From: Cystobacter ferrugineus
Lineage (GTDB): Bacteria; Myxococcota; Myxococcia; Myxococcales; Myxococcaceae
DNA length: 64,000 nt
Assembly (NCBI RefSeq): GCF_001887355.1
Contig: NZ_MPIN01000006.1
Span: 62,001-126,000 of the forward strand
Direction of reading: 5' to 3'
Shown: piece by piece, positions 52,301 through 60,430 of the stretch
Layout: the number at the start of each line of letters is the position of its first letter
Numbering within the stretch: position 1 is the stretch's first letter
Notes under the pieces: generated by a model
The model's input: only the letters and a program-made list of their open reading frames with translations
The model's database searches: none
What the model was told of the DNA's origin: nothing
Translations under genes and position numbers: made by a program

Positions 52301-53296
52301 ATGGCACGCGATCTAATCGATCTCCACATCCACCTGGGCAGCTCCGTGGCTCCCCATGTCCTCTGGTCCCTCGCGCACCAGCAGGGCTTCAAGCTCCCGG
52401 TGAAGGACTACTTCGAGTTCGTCGAGCTCATCACCTCCCGTCCCGGCAAGGTGGGCAGCCTCGAGGACTACCTGAAGATCCTCCACACCTGGACGGAGAA
52501 GCTCCAGAGCTCTCCCCTGGCCGTCGAGCGCTGCGTGTACGAGATCATCGGCAAGGAGTACCGCGGCAGCCGCGTCACCCAGATCGAGCTGCGCTTCAAC
52601 CCCATGAAGCGCAACCTCAACTCCGAGCTCGACCTGGATCACATCATCCACGCGGCCCTGCGTGGCATGGACCGGGCCATGCTCGAGTACGGCGTGAAGG
52701 CGGGCCTCATCTTCTGCCTGGCGCGCGAGTTCGATCACCGGCTCAACAGCATCCTCGTGGACAAGGCGATCAAGTACCGCAACCGCGGCGTGTACGGCAT
52801 CGACCTGGCCGGCACGGAGACGAACGCGCTGGAGTTGGAGCCCGACGTGGTGACGAAGTACGAGGAGCTGTTCGAGCGCGCGCGCCAGGCGGGCCTCAAG
52901 TGCACCGTGCACACCGGCGAGACGCGCGGCACCGGCGCCGAGGGCGTCATGGCGGTGGTGGACAAGCTCAAGCCGCACCGCATCGGCCACGGCATCCGCG
53001 CCGCCTACGACGAGACGGCCATGAAGATGCTGCGCGAGCGCGGCGTGGTGCTGGAGATCTGCCCCACCTCCAACCTGCACACCCGCGCCGTGGACGGCAT
53101 CGCCGAGCTCAAGCACATCCTGGCCACCTTCTGGGACAGAGGGGTCAAGTTCACCCTCAACACCGACGGCACCTACCTGCTGGAGACGGACATGCTGCGC
53201 GAGGTGGAGCTCGTCGAGAAGAACGGCCTGCTCACCCCCGCCCAGGTGGATCAGACGATCGCCTGGGCGCGCCAGGCCTCCTTCATCCCCGCGTGA
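52301..53296 (+). CDS. add: Adenosine deaminase
   Basis: A 331-residue amidohydrolase that deaminates adenosine to inosine in purine salvage. Zinc ligands are the HxH in IDLHIHLG (residues 9 and 11), the His of CTVHTGETRG with catalytic Glu, and HRIGHGI. The late Asp is in FTLNTDGTYLLE. Most adenosine deaminases read N/S-TDDP here, so the second Asp is replaced by Gly. This may shift substrate choice towards another adenine-type nucleoside. The neighbouring pyrD, 5 bases downstream, suggests a nucleotide-metabolism operon. Confidence 0.88.
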   Translation: MARDLIDLHIHLGSSVAPHVLWSLAHQQGFKLPVKDYFEFVELITSRPGKVGSLEDYLKILHTWTEKLQSSPLAVERCVYEIIGKEYRGSRVTQIELRFNPMKRNLNSELDLDHIIHAALRGMDRAMLEYGVKAGLIFCLAREFDHRLNSILVDKAIKYRNRGVYGIDLAGTETNALELEPDVVTKYEELFERARQAGLKCTVHTGETRGTGAEGVMAVVDKLKPHRIGHGIRAAYDETAMKMLRERGVVLEICPTSNLHTRAVDGIAELKHILATFWDRGVKFTLNTDGTYLLETDMLREVELVEKNGLLTPAQVDQTIAWARQASFIPA

Positions 53297-53301
53297 GCCC
53301 C

Positions 53302-54384
53302 ATGTACTCCCTGCTGCGCGCCCTGCTCTTCCTCCTGTCCGCCGAGCGCGCCCACCGCCTGGGCATGGCCGCGCTGCGCCTGCTCGGACACCTTTCCGGG
53401 CTGTGCCGGCGTCTGCGTGCCCGCGCGCTCGCCCCCGCCACCTATGACGCCTCGGTGCGGGTGGCGGGCCTCGCCTTCGAGCACCCGGTGGCGCTCGCCG
53501 CGGGGCTCGACAAGGAGGCCGAGGCCGTGGACGGCCTGTTCGCGCTGGGCTTCTCCGCGGTGGAGGTGGGCACCCTTACCCCGCGGCCCCAGCCGGGCAA
53601 CCCCCGCCCGCGCCTCTTCCGCCTCCCCGAGCACCGCGCCCTCATCAACCGAATGGGCTTCAACAACCACGGGGCCCCGTCCGCCGCGGAGCGCTTGCGT
53701 GCGCGCACCTGGCAGCCCGCGCCGGTGGGCGTGAACATCGGCAAGAACAAGGACACGCCGCTGGAGCGCGCGGTGGACGACTACGTCGCGTGCGTCGACG
53801 CGCTCGCCCCGCTCGGGGACTACGTGGTGGTCAACGCGAGCTCCCCCAACACGCCCGGCCTGCGCCAGTTGCAGGAGCCCGAGCACCTCACCGCGCTGCT
53901 CCGGGCCGTCCAGGCACGGCTCGCCCAGGTGGCCCCCGGCAAGCCCCTGTTCCTGAAGATCGCCCCGGACCTCACGCCCGAGGCCGTGGACGAGGTGGTG
54001 GACGTGGCGCGCGCCTGCGGGCTCGCCGGCCTCATCGCCACCAACACCACGATTGCTCGGCCCTTCGAACACCCGGTAGCGAAGGAAGCCGGCGGCCTGT
54101 CCGGGGCGCCCGTGCGCGAGGCCGCCAACGCCGTCATCCGCCGGGCCTACGCGCGCAGCGGCGGCGCGCTGCCCATCATCGGCGTGGGGGGCGTCTTCAC
54201 CGCCGAGGACGTGTACGAGAAGCTGCGCGCCGGGGCCTCGGTGGTGCAGGTGTACACCGGCTTCATCTACGAGGGGCCCGGCATGGTGCGCCGGCTGCTC
54301 GCGGGCCTGGGCCCCCTGCTCGCCCGGGATGGCCTCGGCTCGGTGCGCGAGGCCATTGGCGCCGATCACCGCCCCCGGGCCTGA
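53302..54384 (+). CDS. pyrD: Dihydroorotate dehydrogenase (quinone), class 2
   Basis: A 360-residue membrane-associated flavoenzyme that oxidises dihydroorotate to orotate in pyrimidine synthesis, using quinone. The N-terminal helices (MYSLLRALLFLLSAERAHRL) are the class 2 membrane-docking segment. Motifs are VALAAGLDKEAEAVDGLFAL, EVGTLTPRPQPGNPRPRLFR, INRMGFNNHG, NIGKNKDTP, VNASSPNTPGLRQLQ (catalytic Ser), LKIAPDLT, ATNTT and IIGVGGVFTAEDVYEKLRAG (FMN phosphate site). ATG 53302 lies 5 bases after add. A hairpin follows the stop. Confidence 0.93.
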   Translation: MYSLLRALLFLLSAERAHRLGMAALRLLGHLSGLCRRLRARALAPATYDASVRVAGLAFEHPVALAAGLDKEAEAVDGLFALGFSAVEVGTLTPRPQPGNPRPRLFRLPEHRALINRMGFNNHGAPSAAERLRARTWQPAPVGVNIGKNKDTPLERAVDDYVACVDALAPLGDYVVVNASSPNTPGLRQLQEPEHLTALLRAVQARLAQVAPGKPLFLKIAPDLTPEAVDEVVDVARACGLAGLIATNTTIARPFEHPVAKEAGGLSGAPVREAANAVIRRAYARSGGALPIIGVGGVFTAEDVYEKLRAGASVVQVYTGFIYEGPGMVRRLLAGLGPLLARDGLGSVREAIGADHRPRA

Positions 54385-54392
54385 GCACCCGA

Positions 54393-54408
54393 GCCCCGTC
54401 ACCGGGGC
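54393..54408 (+). terminator. Hairpin after pyrD
   Basis: GCCCCG-TCAC-CGGGGC inner stem, nested in an outer GGGCCTG/CAGGCCC pairing that begins at the last codons of pyrD (54377-54414). There is no T-run. Confidence 0.5.
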
Positions 54409-54487
54409 AGGCCCAGGAGAGTCCATGCCGGAAGTGTGAGTGCCGCGAGGATGCTACTGTCGGCACATCACGTTTTCGGAGGCGTGC

Positions 54488-55129
54488 GTGGCATCACCCT
54501 GGGACGACTTCTGGCCGAAATTCCTGCTCACCGTCGTGGACAAGGTGATCCTCGGTGGCGCCTTCGCCCTCGCCACCTACTTCCTGCAGAAGAGGCTGGA
54601 GGTCTTCAAGCGCGACCAGGCACACGCCTCCGAGCTGGCCAAGTCACGCATCGCCGCCTACCACCGCGTGTTCGCGGCGGAGTCGGGCACGGAGTTCGCC
54701 CTGACCCTGGCGTGGTCCGCCGTGGGCCTGCTGGGGACCCACTCGGACGAGAGAGCGGCGGCCGAGCAGCGGCAAGAAGTACTCCGCAGGATGGATGACT
54801 TGCACAAGCGCATCGACACCTTTCAGGGCTCGCTGGGGACGGAGCGTTATCTGATCGGTGACAACTTCGCGCGAGCCGCCCTGGTGCTCAACGGCGAGAT
54901 CACCCAGGCCCTGCGGTTCATCCAGAGATGCCTCGAAAAAGACGAGGCCCCGGACAGACAGGCGGTGGATCGACGCTCGCAGGCGATTCATCACGCCCGC
55001 CGTGCTCTCATGCTCTGTCTCCCACCGTTCGCGAGGGCGCCCGCGGAGGATCTGCAATTCAGCGAGCCCGACGTCGACGACATCTACGCGGGGCTCACCA
55101 CCCGGGTGCACCAGGCGCCGAGGAGCTGA
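54488..55129 (+). CDS. Membrane-anchored hypothetical protein
   Basis: A 213-residue protein with one membrane helix near the N-terminus (VDKVILGGAFALATYFL, about residues 16-33). A long alpha-helical soluble part (QKRLEVFKRDQAHASELAKS and MDDLHKRIDTFQGSLG) follows. GTG 54488 has GGAGG 5 bases upstream, a strong site. No enzymatic motif is visible. The layout (short cytoplasmic start, single helix, helical tail) is common in small myxobacterial proteins of unknown function. The C-terminus ends 51 bases before the convergent metalloprotease gene. Confidence 0.6.
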   Translation: MASPWDDFWPKFLLTVVDKVILGGAFALATYFLQKRLEVFKRDQAHASELAKSRIAAYHRVFAAESGTEFALTLAWSAVGLLGTHSDERAAAEQRQEVLRRMDDLHKRIDTFQGSLGTERYLIGDNFARAALVLNGEITQALRFIQRCLEKDEAPDRQAVDRRSQAIHHARRALMLCLPPFARAPAEDLQFSEPDVDDIYAGLTTRVHQAPRS

Positions 55130-55180
55130 CGGCCCCCGCGACCCGATGCGGCTCGCGGGGGACGTGGTTTCGACGTCTCG

Positions 55181-56341
55181 TTACGGCTTGGTGTAGCCAA
55201 TGCTGAGGCTGTAGCTGCCAGCGGAGTAGCCGCGCACCATGATGTAGGCCTTGCTCTGGCCCGCGGGCACGGTCAGGGTGCACGCCTCGGAAGCACCGGA
55301 GAGGTACGGGCGGCAGGCGTAGGAGGAGGTGGTGGGGGCCGAGCCGAACCGCACGAACAGATCCGGGTCTCCCGAACCGGTCATCGTCACCTTGAAGGTG
55401 GTGCCAGCCACCACCGCGTACGGGCCATGATGGACCTCTTGGCTCCTGGCCACGCTGCCGCTGACCGTCTCGGACACCGGGGTGCCGCCACCCGTCGGAG
55501 GAGGCGGCTGGCTGCCTGGCGCACCATAGATGCTGACGGCGCCCTGCTGATCCTTGGCGGTGATGACCAGGTCCCCCGTCTGGCTGCCGTTGCAGTGCGG
55601 GTAGTGCATCACGGAGGCCGAGTCATACGTCGTCAGGACGCGCCAGTTGCTGTCCTCGTAGCAGCCGCCGCCCGCCTCGGGGCGGGTGTGCTCGTGGCGG
55701 AAGCCCAGCGTGTGGCCCAACTCGTGACGAAGCACGCCGGCCAACGTCCTCGGAGCGAGGCTGCCGAAGGCGGTCCTGTCGATGAGGACGTTGCGATTGG
55801 CGCGCGTATCATCCGGGAAGAAGGCGCGCGCCACGTACTGGCCTCCCGTGGTCACCGGCCGTACGTCGAAGAGGACGTTGGAGTTGCTGGCGGTGCAGCT
55901 ACCGTCCTGGGCGCTCACATGGATGAAGTTGACGTTGGCCACGCCTTCCCAGGCGCCGACGGCACTCGCCATATCCTGCACCACACGGTCGTAGTTGGTG
56001 CCGAAGGTGGTGCTCACACAATAAGTGAGGTTGAGCTTCTGCGTGTCGCTCCACTTCGTGTCCGCTCCACCCACGGTGTTGAGGATGAGCTGCCCGCGAT
56101 TCACGTACAGTTCATAGAACTCACGCAGCTGCTTCTCATCATGGAGGGGGATGTCCCCGTCGACGATGAACGCCCCCTCGGGATCCACGTAGACCTCGGA
56201 ACGGAACTGCTCCCACGAGAGAGCCTGGCTGATCGGCTCGGTGTCCGGCCCGGTGACAGGGAATTCATCGGCCCCACCGCAGCCGACAGTGGCCAACAGC
56301 GAGAGCCCGCCAAGAGAGACAGCCATGAGTGATTTGGTCAT
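55181..56341 (-). CDS. Secreted M57-like matrixin-type metalloprotease with PPC domain
   Basis: A 386-residue exported zinc protease. Lipobox VGC (Cys21) marks a lipoprotein signal. The catalytic domain (about 95-275) has HELGHTLGFRH (His206, Glu207, His210, His216; HExxHxxGxxH) and a Met-turn VMHYP (Met245), the metzincin pattern of the M57/myxobacterial dual-action protease group. A Pro/Gly linker and a C-terminal bacterial pre-peptidase domain (about 295-386, TMTGSGDPDLFVRFGSAPTT) follow. The latter domain is typical of secreted proteases. ATG 56341 has AAGGCGG about 6 bases upstream. The substrate is unknown. Confidence 0.9.
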   Translation of the reverse strand: MTKSLMAVSLGGLSLLATVGCGGADEFPVTGPDTEPISQALSWEQFRSEVYVDPEGAFIVDGDIPLHDEKQLREFYELYVNRGQLILNTVGGADTKWSDTQKLNLTYCVSTTFGTNYDRVVQDMASAVGAWEGVANVNFIHVSAQDGSCTASNSNVLFDVRPVTTGGQYVARAFFPDDTRANRNVLIDRTAFGSLAPRTLAGVLRHELGHTLGFRHEHTRPEAGGGCYEDSNWRVLTTYDSASVMHYPHCNGSQTGDLVITAKDQQGAVSIYGAPGSQPPPPTGGGTPVSETVSGSVARSQEVHHGPYAVVAGTTFKVTMTGSGDPDLFVRFGSAPTTSSYACRPYLSGASEACTLTVPAGQSKAYIMVRGYSAGSYSLSIGYTKP

Positions 56342-56444
56342 GCGTCCGCCTTGAGCAGACATCGTGCCAACGCACAGACCGCATGAATTGTCGGAATAAC
56401 AAGCGTCAATCGGCGGGTTCGCACTCCACCGTCCATCCCGAGAA

Positions 56445-56461
56445 TGTAAATCGATTTTACA
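56445..56461. promoter_or_regulatory. Palindrome upstream of the metalloprotease gene
   Basis: TGTAAA-TCGAT-TTTACA, 6-bp perfect arms, in the AT-richer gap 56342-56641 about 105 bases upstream of the metalloprotease start. It may be an operator. I see no gene in the rest of the gap. Confidence 0.3.
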
Positions 56462-56641
56462 TACCCCATCCGATCCGCCAGGATTCCAAGGGCTTTCTCG
56501 TGGACTCGAGCGCTGTCCTGGATGAAGACAATCCCTGTCCTCGTTCGCGACGATCGCTCCACCGGACCTCCAGAATGACTTTTGAGACCATCTTATAAAG
56601 GCCTGGATTTTGAGTTGTGTTTCCATCTTCTTGGATTGTGA

Positions 56642-56920
56642 TTGTTTGAGCGGGCGTTGGCACTCGAAGGCAGGAAAAGAGATGAAACCAGGGTAAGCAG
56701 CTCATCCCGCGGATCACAGTTCTGGGGAGAGCGGTTCCGTTGGCGCACCTTCCTCGAACTCGCGGGCCTCACGACGGTGACCGCCTCCCTGTCACTGCTC
56801 GGCGCGAGCCTGGCCACCACCCTCGGCTCGGCGCTGACGGGACAGCTCTCCAAAACGGTCGTGCAGTTCGTGGGCATGACCGTGGGGGGCCTCACTGGGG
56901 GCGGAGGACCCGCGCCCTGA
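56642..56920 (+). CDS. Possible small membrane protein, 92 residues
   Basis: The frame opens with TTG and has a hydrophobic C-terminal half (LTTVTASLSLLGASLATTLG and QFVGMTVGGLTGGGGPAP). No good ribosome site is visible. The product could be a small holin-like or membrane peptide, or a chance frame. No family recognised. Confidence 0.25.
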   Translation: MFERALALEGRKRDETRVSSSSRGSQFWGERFRWRTFLELAGLTTVTASLSLLGASLATTLGSALTGQLSKTVVQFVGMTVGGLTGGGGPAP

Positions 56921-56998
56921 CCCGTGAGGCGGATAGAGTCCACCCACTTCGACGGCACGACGCAGTATCCGGAGTGGAGCCCACGAAAGCACGACCCC

Positions 56999-57943
56999 AT
57001 GAGCCAGCTCACGATTGACACAGTCCAGGACGACACCTCGCTTCGCGCCTGGACGGAGGTAGTGGACGCGGTGGATGTGTGGGGGGTGACCTCGTTCGAG
57101 GATGCCCGCTACCTGCGTGAGGCCCAGGCGGGCCGGGTGGACTACGTGCTGCGGCGGGAGGGAGTTCCCGTGGGCGCCGCCTTCGTCCGCCCGCGCGGCG
57201 GCGGCAGCGAGACACCATGCGCCGTGGCCGGCATCTGGGTGCGGCCAGAGCACCGGCGCAACGGCCTGGGGACCAGGCTCCACGACACCCTCTCCACGCA
57301 CGCGCGCGGTCTCGGGATGAGGGAGCTGGAGATCGAGGCCTATGAGTCCCAGGAGGACGCGCTGTGCTTCCTGGGCAACCGGGGCTACCAGGAGGTCACC
57401 CGGCACACGGAGCTGGTGCTCGAGTTGGACGACGTGCCCATGCCCGAGGTGCGTCCGCCCCCGGGCATTACCTTCATCACCCGCGAGGGGCGGGAGGATC
57501 TGCTGCCCGGCATGTACCAGGTGGCGCGGGAGGCCATCCCCGACATCCCCATGGACGGGGAGGACGAGGTGGGCACCTTCGAGGACTGGCGCGCCTCCGA
57601 CATCGACCGGCCCATCCACACGCCCGACCTGACCTTCGTCGCCCTGCATGGAGACGAGGTGGTGGGCTACGCGGTGCTGCAACGCGCCCAGCGTGGGGTG
57701 GCCTTCCACAGCCTCACGGGCGTGAAGCGCGCCTGGCGGGGGCGGGGGATCGCGAGCGCGCTCAAGCGGGCACAGATCGCTGGCGCCAAGAAGGCCGGCT
57801 TCAAGCGGCTGGTGACGGAGAACGTCGTGGAGAACGCGCCCATCCGCCACCTCAACGAGAAGATGGGCTACCGGACACTCCCCGGCGCCATCGTCTTCCG
57901 CGGACCGCTCGTCGGTTCCACGGAGCCCACGCGCCCGAGGTAA
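56999..57943 (+). CDS. GNAT acetyltransferase, tandem-domain
   Basis: A 314-residue protein with two GNAT (Gcn5-related N-acetyltransferase) domains. The N-terminal domain has VAGIWVRPEHRRNGLGTRLH (acetyl-CoA loop). The C-terminal domain has VGYAVLQRA, HSLTGVKRAWRGRGIASALK (acetyl-CoA loop) and NEKMGYR. The catalytic half cannot be told from the sequence. Such tandem GNATs often acetylate small molecules or aminoglycoside-like amines; the substrate is unknown. ATG 56999 is used; the longer frame to 56924 has no better site. It is convergent with the LysR gene. Confidence 0.85.
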   Translation: MSQLTIDTVQDDTSLRAWTEVVDAVDVWGVTSFEDARYLREAQAGRVDYVLRREGVPVGAAFVRPRGGGSETPCAVAGIWVRPEHRRNGLGTRLHDTLSTHARGLGMRELEIEAYESQEDALCFLGNRGYQEVTRHTELVLELDDVPMPEVRPPPGITFITREGREDLLPGMYQVAREAIPDIPMDGEDEVGTFEDWRASDIDRPIHTPDLTFVALHGDEVVGYAVLQRAQRGVAFHSLTGVKRAWRGRGIASALKRAQIAGAKKAGFKRLVTENVVENAPIRHLNEKMGYRTLPGAIVFRGPLVGSTEPTRPR

Positions 57944-58169
57944 CCAGAGCGCTCCCGTGGACCAGATGACGTCCACCCGCGACGCAGTTCCCCGGCTCCC
58001 CTTCCCTGGCAACTCCTGCTCAGCCCGGCGCCAGTATATGGATATGCCCAATCGTCATTGGCCGAACACCCGGGACACTGCTTGACGGCCGATGAATTCA
58101 CCATGGGATCGCCTGCCGCGCGGCTCGGCACACGCCCCAGCGTGAAGCTGGAGAGCTGAGCGTGGCGTG

Positions 58170-59162
58170 TCATCCCAAGGACGCGAGGCGCGACACCGCG
58201 GTGAACTCGGACCACGAAGGCACGGCCCCCCAATCCACTGCCTCGCCCGCCAGTGCCCTGCGCACGTCGATCGGGTCGACCCGCGATGCCACCCCGGCGA
58301 TGAAATCCATGGCGAAATTGCACAACACTTGATCGCGGCGAAGCACAATCCAGGTGGTGCAGACCGGCAGCAGACCGCCAAGGGAGATGACCTTCAGGTC
58401 ACGTGCGTCGTCGGCCAGCACGGCCATTTCCGCCAGGATGCCCACGCCCAGCCCGGCCCGCACGTAGGTCTTGATCAGGTCCGCGTCCAGTGCCGTGCAG
58501 GCGAGCGTGGGCGCGTAGCCGGCGAGCTGGAAGGCCTGGCGAAGGGAGGACTCGGGCCGCAGCGCCGATTCGTAGGTCACCAGCGGCCAGGCGGCGAGAT
58601 CCGCGATGGTCAGCGGCCGCTTCAGCCTGGCCAGCGGATGACTCCTGGGTACCACCAGCACCCGTTGCCAACGGAAGGCGGGAACCGCCACGCAGCCCTG
58701 TGGCGTACCCACGGCACTGACGATCGACAGGTCCACCTCGCCCCGCCCGACCCACTCCAGCAGGTTCTTCTCGTCGGCCGGTAGCAGGTGTACCGCGACG
58801 GACGGATAGGACTGGCGCAGGCGTGCCACCGCCGAGGGCAGCACGAAGCGCGCCTGGGTGTGCGAGCTGGAGATGCGCAGCTCACCGCTGTTCTGGTCAC
58901 GGTGGTTGGCGGCCAGCGCCCGGATGTTGGCCTCCTCGAGGACCATCAGCCGCGCCCGGCGCACCACCTCCTGGCCCGCATCGGTCAGGTGCTCGAGGTT
59001 CTTTCCCCGGCGGGTGAAGAGCTGCAGGCCGAGTTCGTCCTCCAACAGCCGGATCTGCTTGGAAATACCGGGCTGGGTGGCGTGAACGCGTTCAGCCGCG
59101 CGGCTGATGTTGAGGCCGGCGTCGACGATGGCGATGAGATAGCGGAGTTGGGTGAGCGTCAT
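58170..59162 (-). CDS. LysR family regulator, CysB/Cbl-like
   Basis: A 330-residue LysR regulator. The N-terminal helix-turn-helix is NISRAAERVHATQPGISKQI followed by LEDELGLQLFTRRGKNLEHL. The C-terminal part is a periplasmic-binding-fold effector domain (GELRISSSHTQARFVLPSAV and TALDADLIKTYVRAGLGVGI). The sequence TQPGISKQIR and the effector-domain layout resemble CysB/Cbl sulfur-assimilation regulators, but no sulfur gene is adjacent. It is divergent from the DUF3626 gene across a 316-base gap. Its target is probably that gene or a distant regulon. Confidence 0.85.
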   Translation of the reverse strand: MTLTQLRYLIAIVDAGLNISRAAERVHATQPGISKQIRLLEDELGLQLFTRRGKNLEHLTDAGQEVVRRARLMVLEEANIRALAANHRDQNSGELRISSSHTQARFVLPSAVARLRQSYPSVAVHLLPADEKNLLEWVGRGEVDLSIVSAVGTPQGCVAVPAFRWQRVLVVPRSHPLARLKRPLTIADLAAWPLVTYESALRPESSLRQAFQLAGYAPTLACTALDADLIKTYVRAGLGVGILAEMAVLADDARDLKVISLGGLLPVCTTWIVLRRDQVLCNFAMDFIAGVASRVDPIDVRRALAGEAVDWGAVPSWSEFTAVSRLASLG

Positions 59163-59355
59163 GGCTTGCCTGCACGGGGTCCACGGGAATCGGCACGAGG
59201 GAGCACGAATGCCGACAACACCCCATGGGGACGGGCTTGCCGCCCTCTTCGAAAAACGCCTCGCTCACGACCGCCATCCTCACCGCATGTGGATCGGACG
59301 TCGACCCATCCGGTCTCACGATACTTGCAACATCCGAGGGAAAATCAAGGCGACA
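59163..59355. other. Gap between LysR and DUF3626 genes (left part)
   Basis: Divergent intergenic region that likely holds the LysR promoter; no coding sequence is supported. The right part to 59478 contains the dispersed element listed next. Confidence 0.35.
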
Positions 59356-59413
59356 AAGGTGTCGGAACGAGTCGTTTGACACCTTACCAGCGCCTTACCA
59401 GCGGACACCTTCC
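59356..59413. repeat. Dispersed GACACCTT element with inverted repeat
   Basis: AAGGTGTC (59356-59363) pairs with GACACCTT (59378-59385) across 14 bases. The segment 59363-59385 (CGGAACGAGTCGTTTGACAC...) matches the complement of 41321-41343 at 21 of 23 positions. A further GACACCTTCC lies at 59404-59413. It sits in the divergent gap before the DUF3626 gene. Confidence 0.65.
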
Positions 59414-59478
59414 CGGCGCTTTCCCGGCGCGGCGCCGCGCTAACATGCCGCGCATCGCCACCAGCCCCTCTCGCCCCG

Positions 59479-60381
59479 ATGCCCACCCACCGCGCCGGAC
59501 ACGACGAGCCCTGGACACCGCTGGCCACTTCCGTCCAGGCCCGCGCGCTGGCCCATGTGGCCGCGCTCAGCCAGGGCGCGCCGCTGGACCCTGCGTTACG
59601 CGTCACGCTGAACTTCCACCCCGATCGGCTGCACGGCGGCGTGCCGATACTGCACGCGATGGCCGCGGACGGCGTCTACCGCTCCCAGTTCGAAACCGGC
59701 ACCAGCAACGGCGGGTTGACCGCCTTTCCGGGCGGCGACCGCTGGCGATGGGAGAGCCGCATCTTCGGCGGCGCCTATGACGAGGCCGGACCGGAGCAGC
59801 GTCCCAAGTACGGCGCGCTGAACCACAACCACCGCGCCATCGGCGGCTCGCCGCGCTTCGGCTCGGCCCATCTGCGGCTGCGCGCGGCGGTGCTGCCACG
59901 CTGCACCTTCTGCCATCCCGACAGCGTCTTCCATCCCACCGATTTCGGAGTGGCCGAGCGCATCGCGCTGCTGCCGCTGGCGCGGCGGGCAGCGTGCGGC
60001 AGCGGCACCGATCCACTCGACGACTACATCGAGGCCCATGTGCACGGCCCGCTGCGGCTGGAGCAGGACGTGGAGGCGCTGGTGCTCGACCCCTGCTATC
60101 GCGGCACCGAGGTGGAGATGCTGGCTCGCACGCTGCCATGCGCGCTGGAATGGCATACGGGCTTTCGCGTCCAGGTGCGGGAACTGCTGCCGCACGCCAG
60201 CTACCGCGGTGCCGCATTCATCGAACTGGCCCAGGCACTGGCGCCGGACGGCTGGCTGACGCCCGTGCGGATCGGCGCGGCCGCTCGCACGGGCCGCCAT
60301 GCCTCGCAGGACTTGAAGAAGGTCTGGCACTATCTGGCTCGCTTCGGCGATCCCACGAGCCCGGAAAGCGCCAGGCCCTGA
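59479..60381 (+). CDS. DUF3626 family protein
   Basis: A 300-residue protein with the features of DUF3626: VTLNFHPDRLHGGVPIL near residue 42, then YRSQFETGTSNGGLTAFPGG and WRWESRIFGGAYD, GALNH-NHRAIGGSPRFGSA (residues about 115-133), TFCHPDSVFHPTDFGVA, and DYIEAHVHGPL. Many His, Asp and Arg residues are conserved in these blocks, which suggests a metal- or ADP-ribose-binding enzyme, but no activity is known to me. It may be regulated by the divergent LysR gene. The ribosome site before ATG 59479 is not clear. Confidence 0.8.
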   Translation: MPTHRAGHDEPWTPLATSVQARALAHVAALSQGAPLDPALRVTLNFHPDRLHGGVPILHAMAADGVYRSQFETGTSNGGLTAFPGGDRWRWESRIFGGAYDEAGPEQRPKYGALNHNHRAIGGSPRFGSAHLRLRAAVLPRCTFCHPDSVFHPTDFGVAERIALLPLARRAACGSGTDPLDDYIEAHVHGPLRLEQDVEALVLDPCYRGTEVEMLARTLPCALEWHTGFRVQVRELLPHASYRGAAFIELAQALAPDGWLTPVRIGAAARTGRHASQDLKKVWHYLARFGDPTSPESARP

Positions 60382-60430
60382 GCGCCCTCCGCGATTGAAG
60401 CCGCGAGGCGACGACCCGCGGGCAGGTGGC

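Noticed and set aside
59029-59162. Possible CRISPR or tandem repeats near the LysR gene
   Set aside because: No regularly spaced direct repeats were found anywhere in the window. Apparent repetition here was codon-level only.
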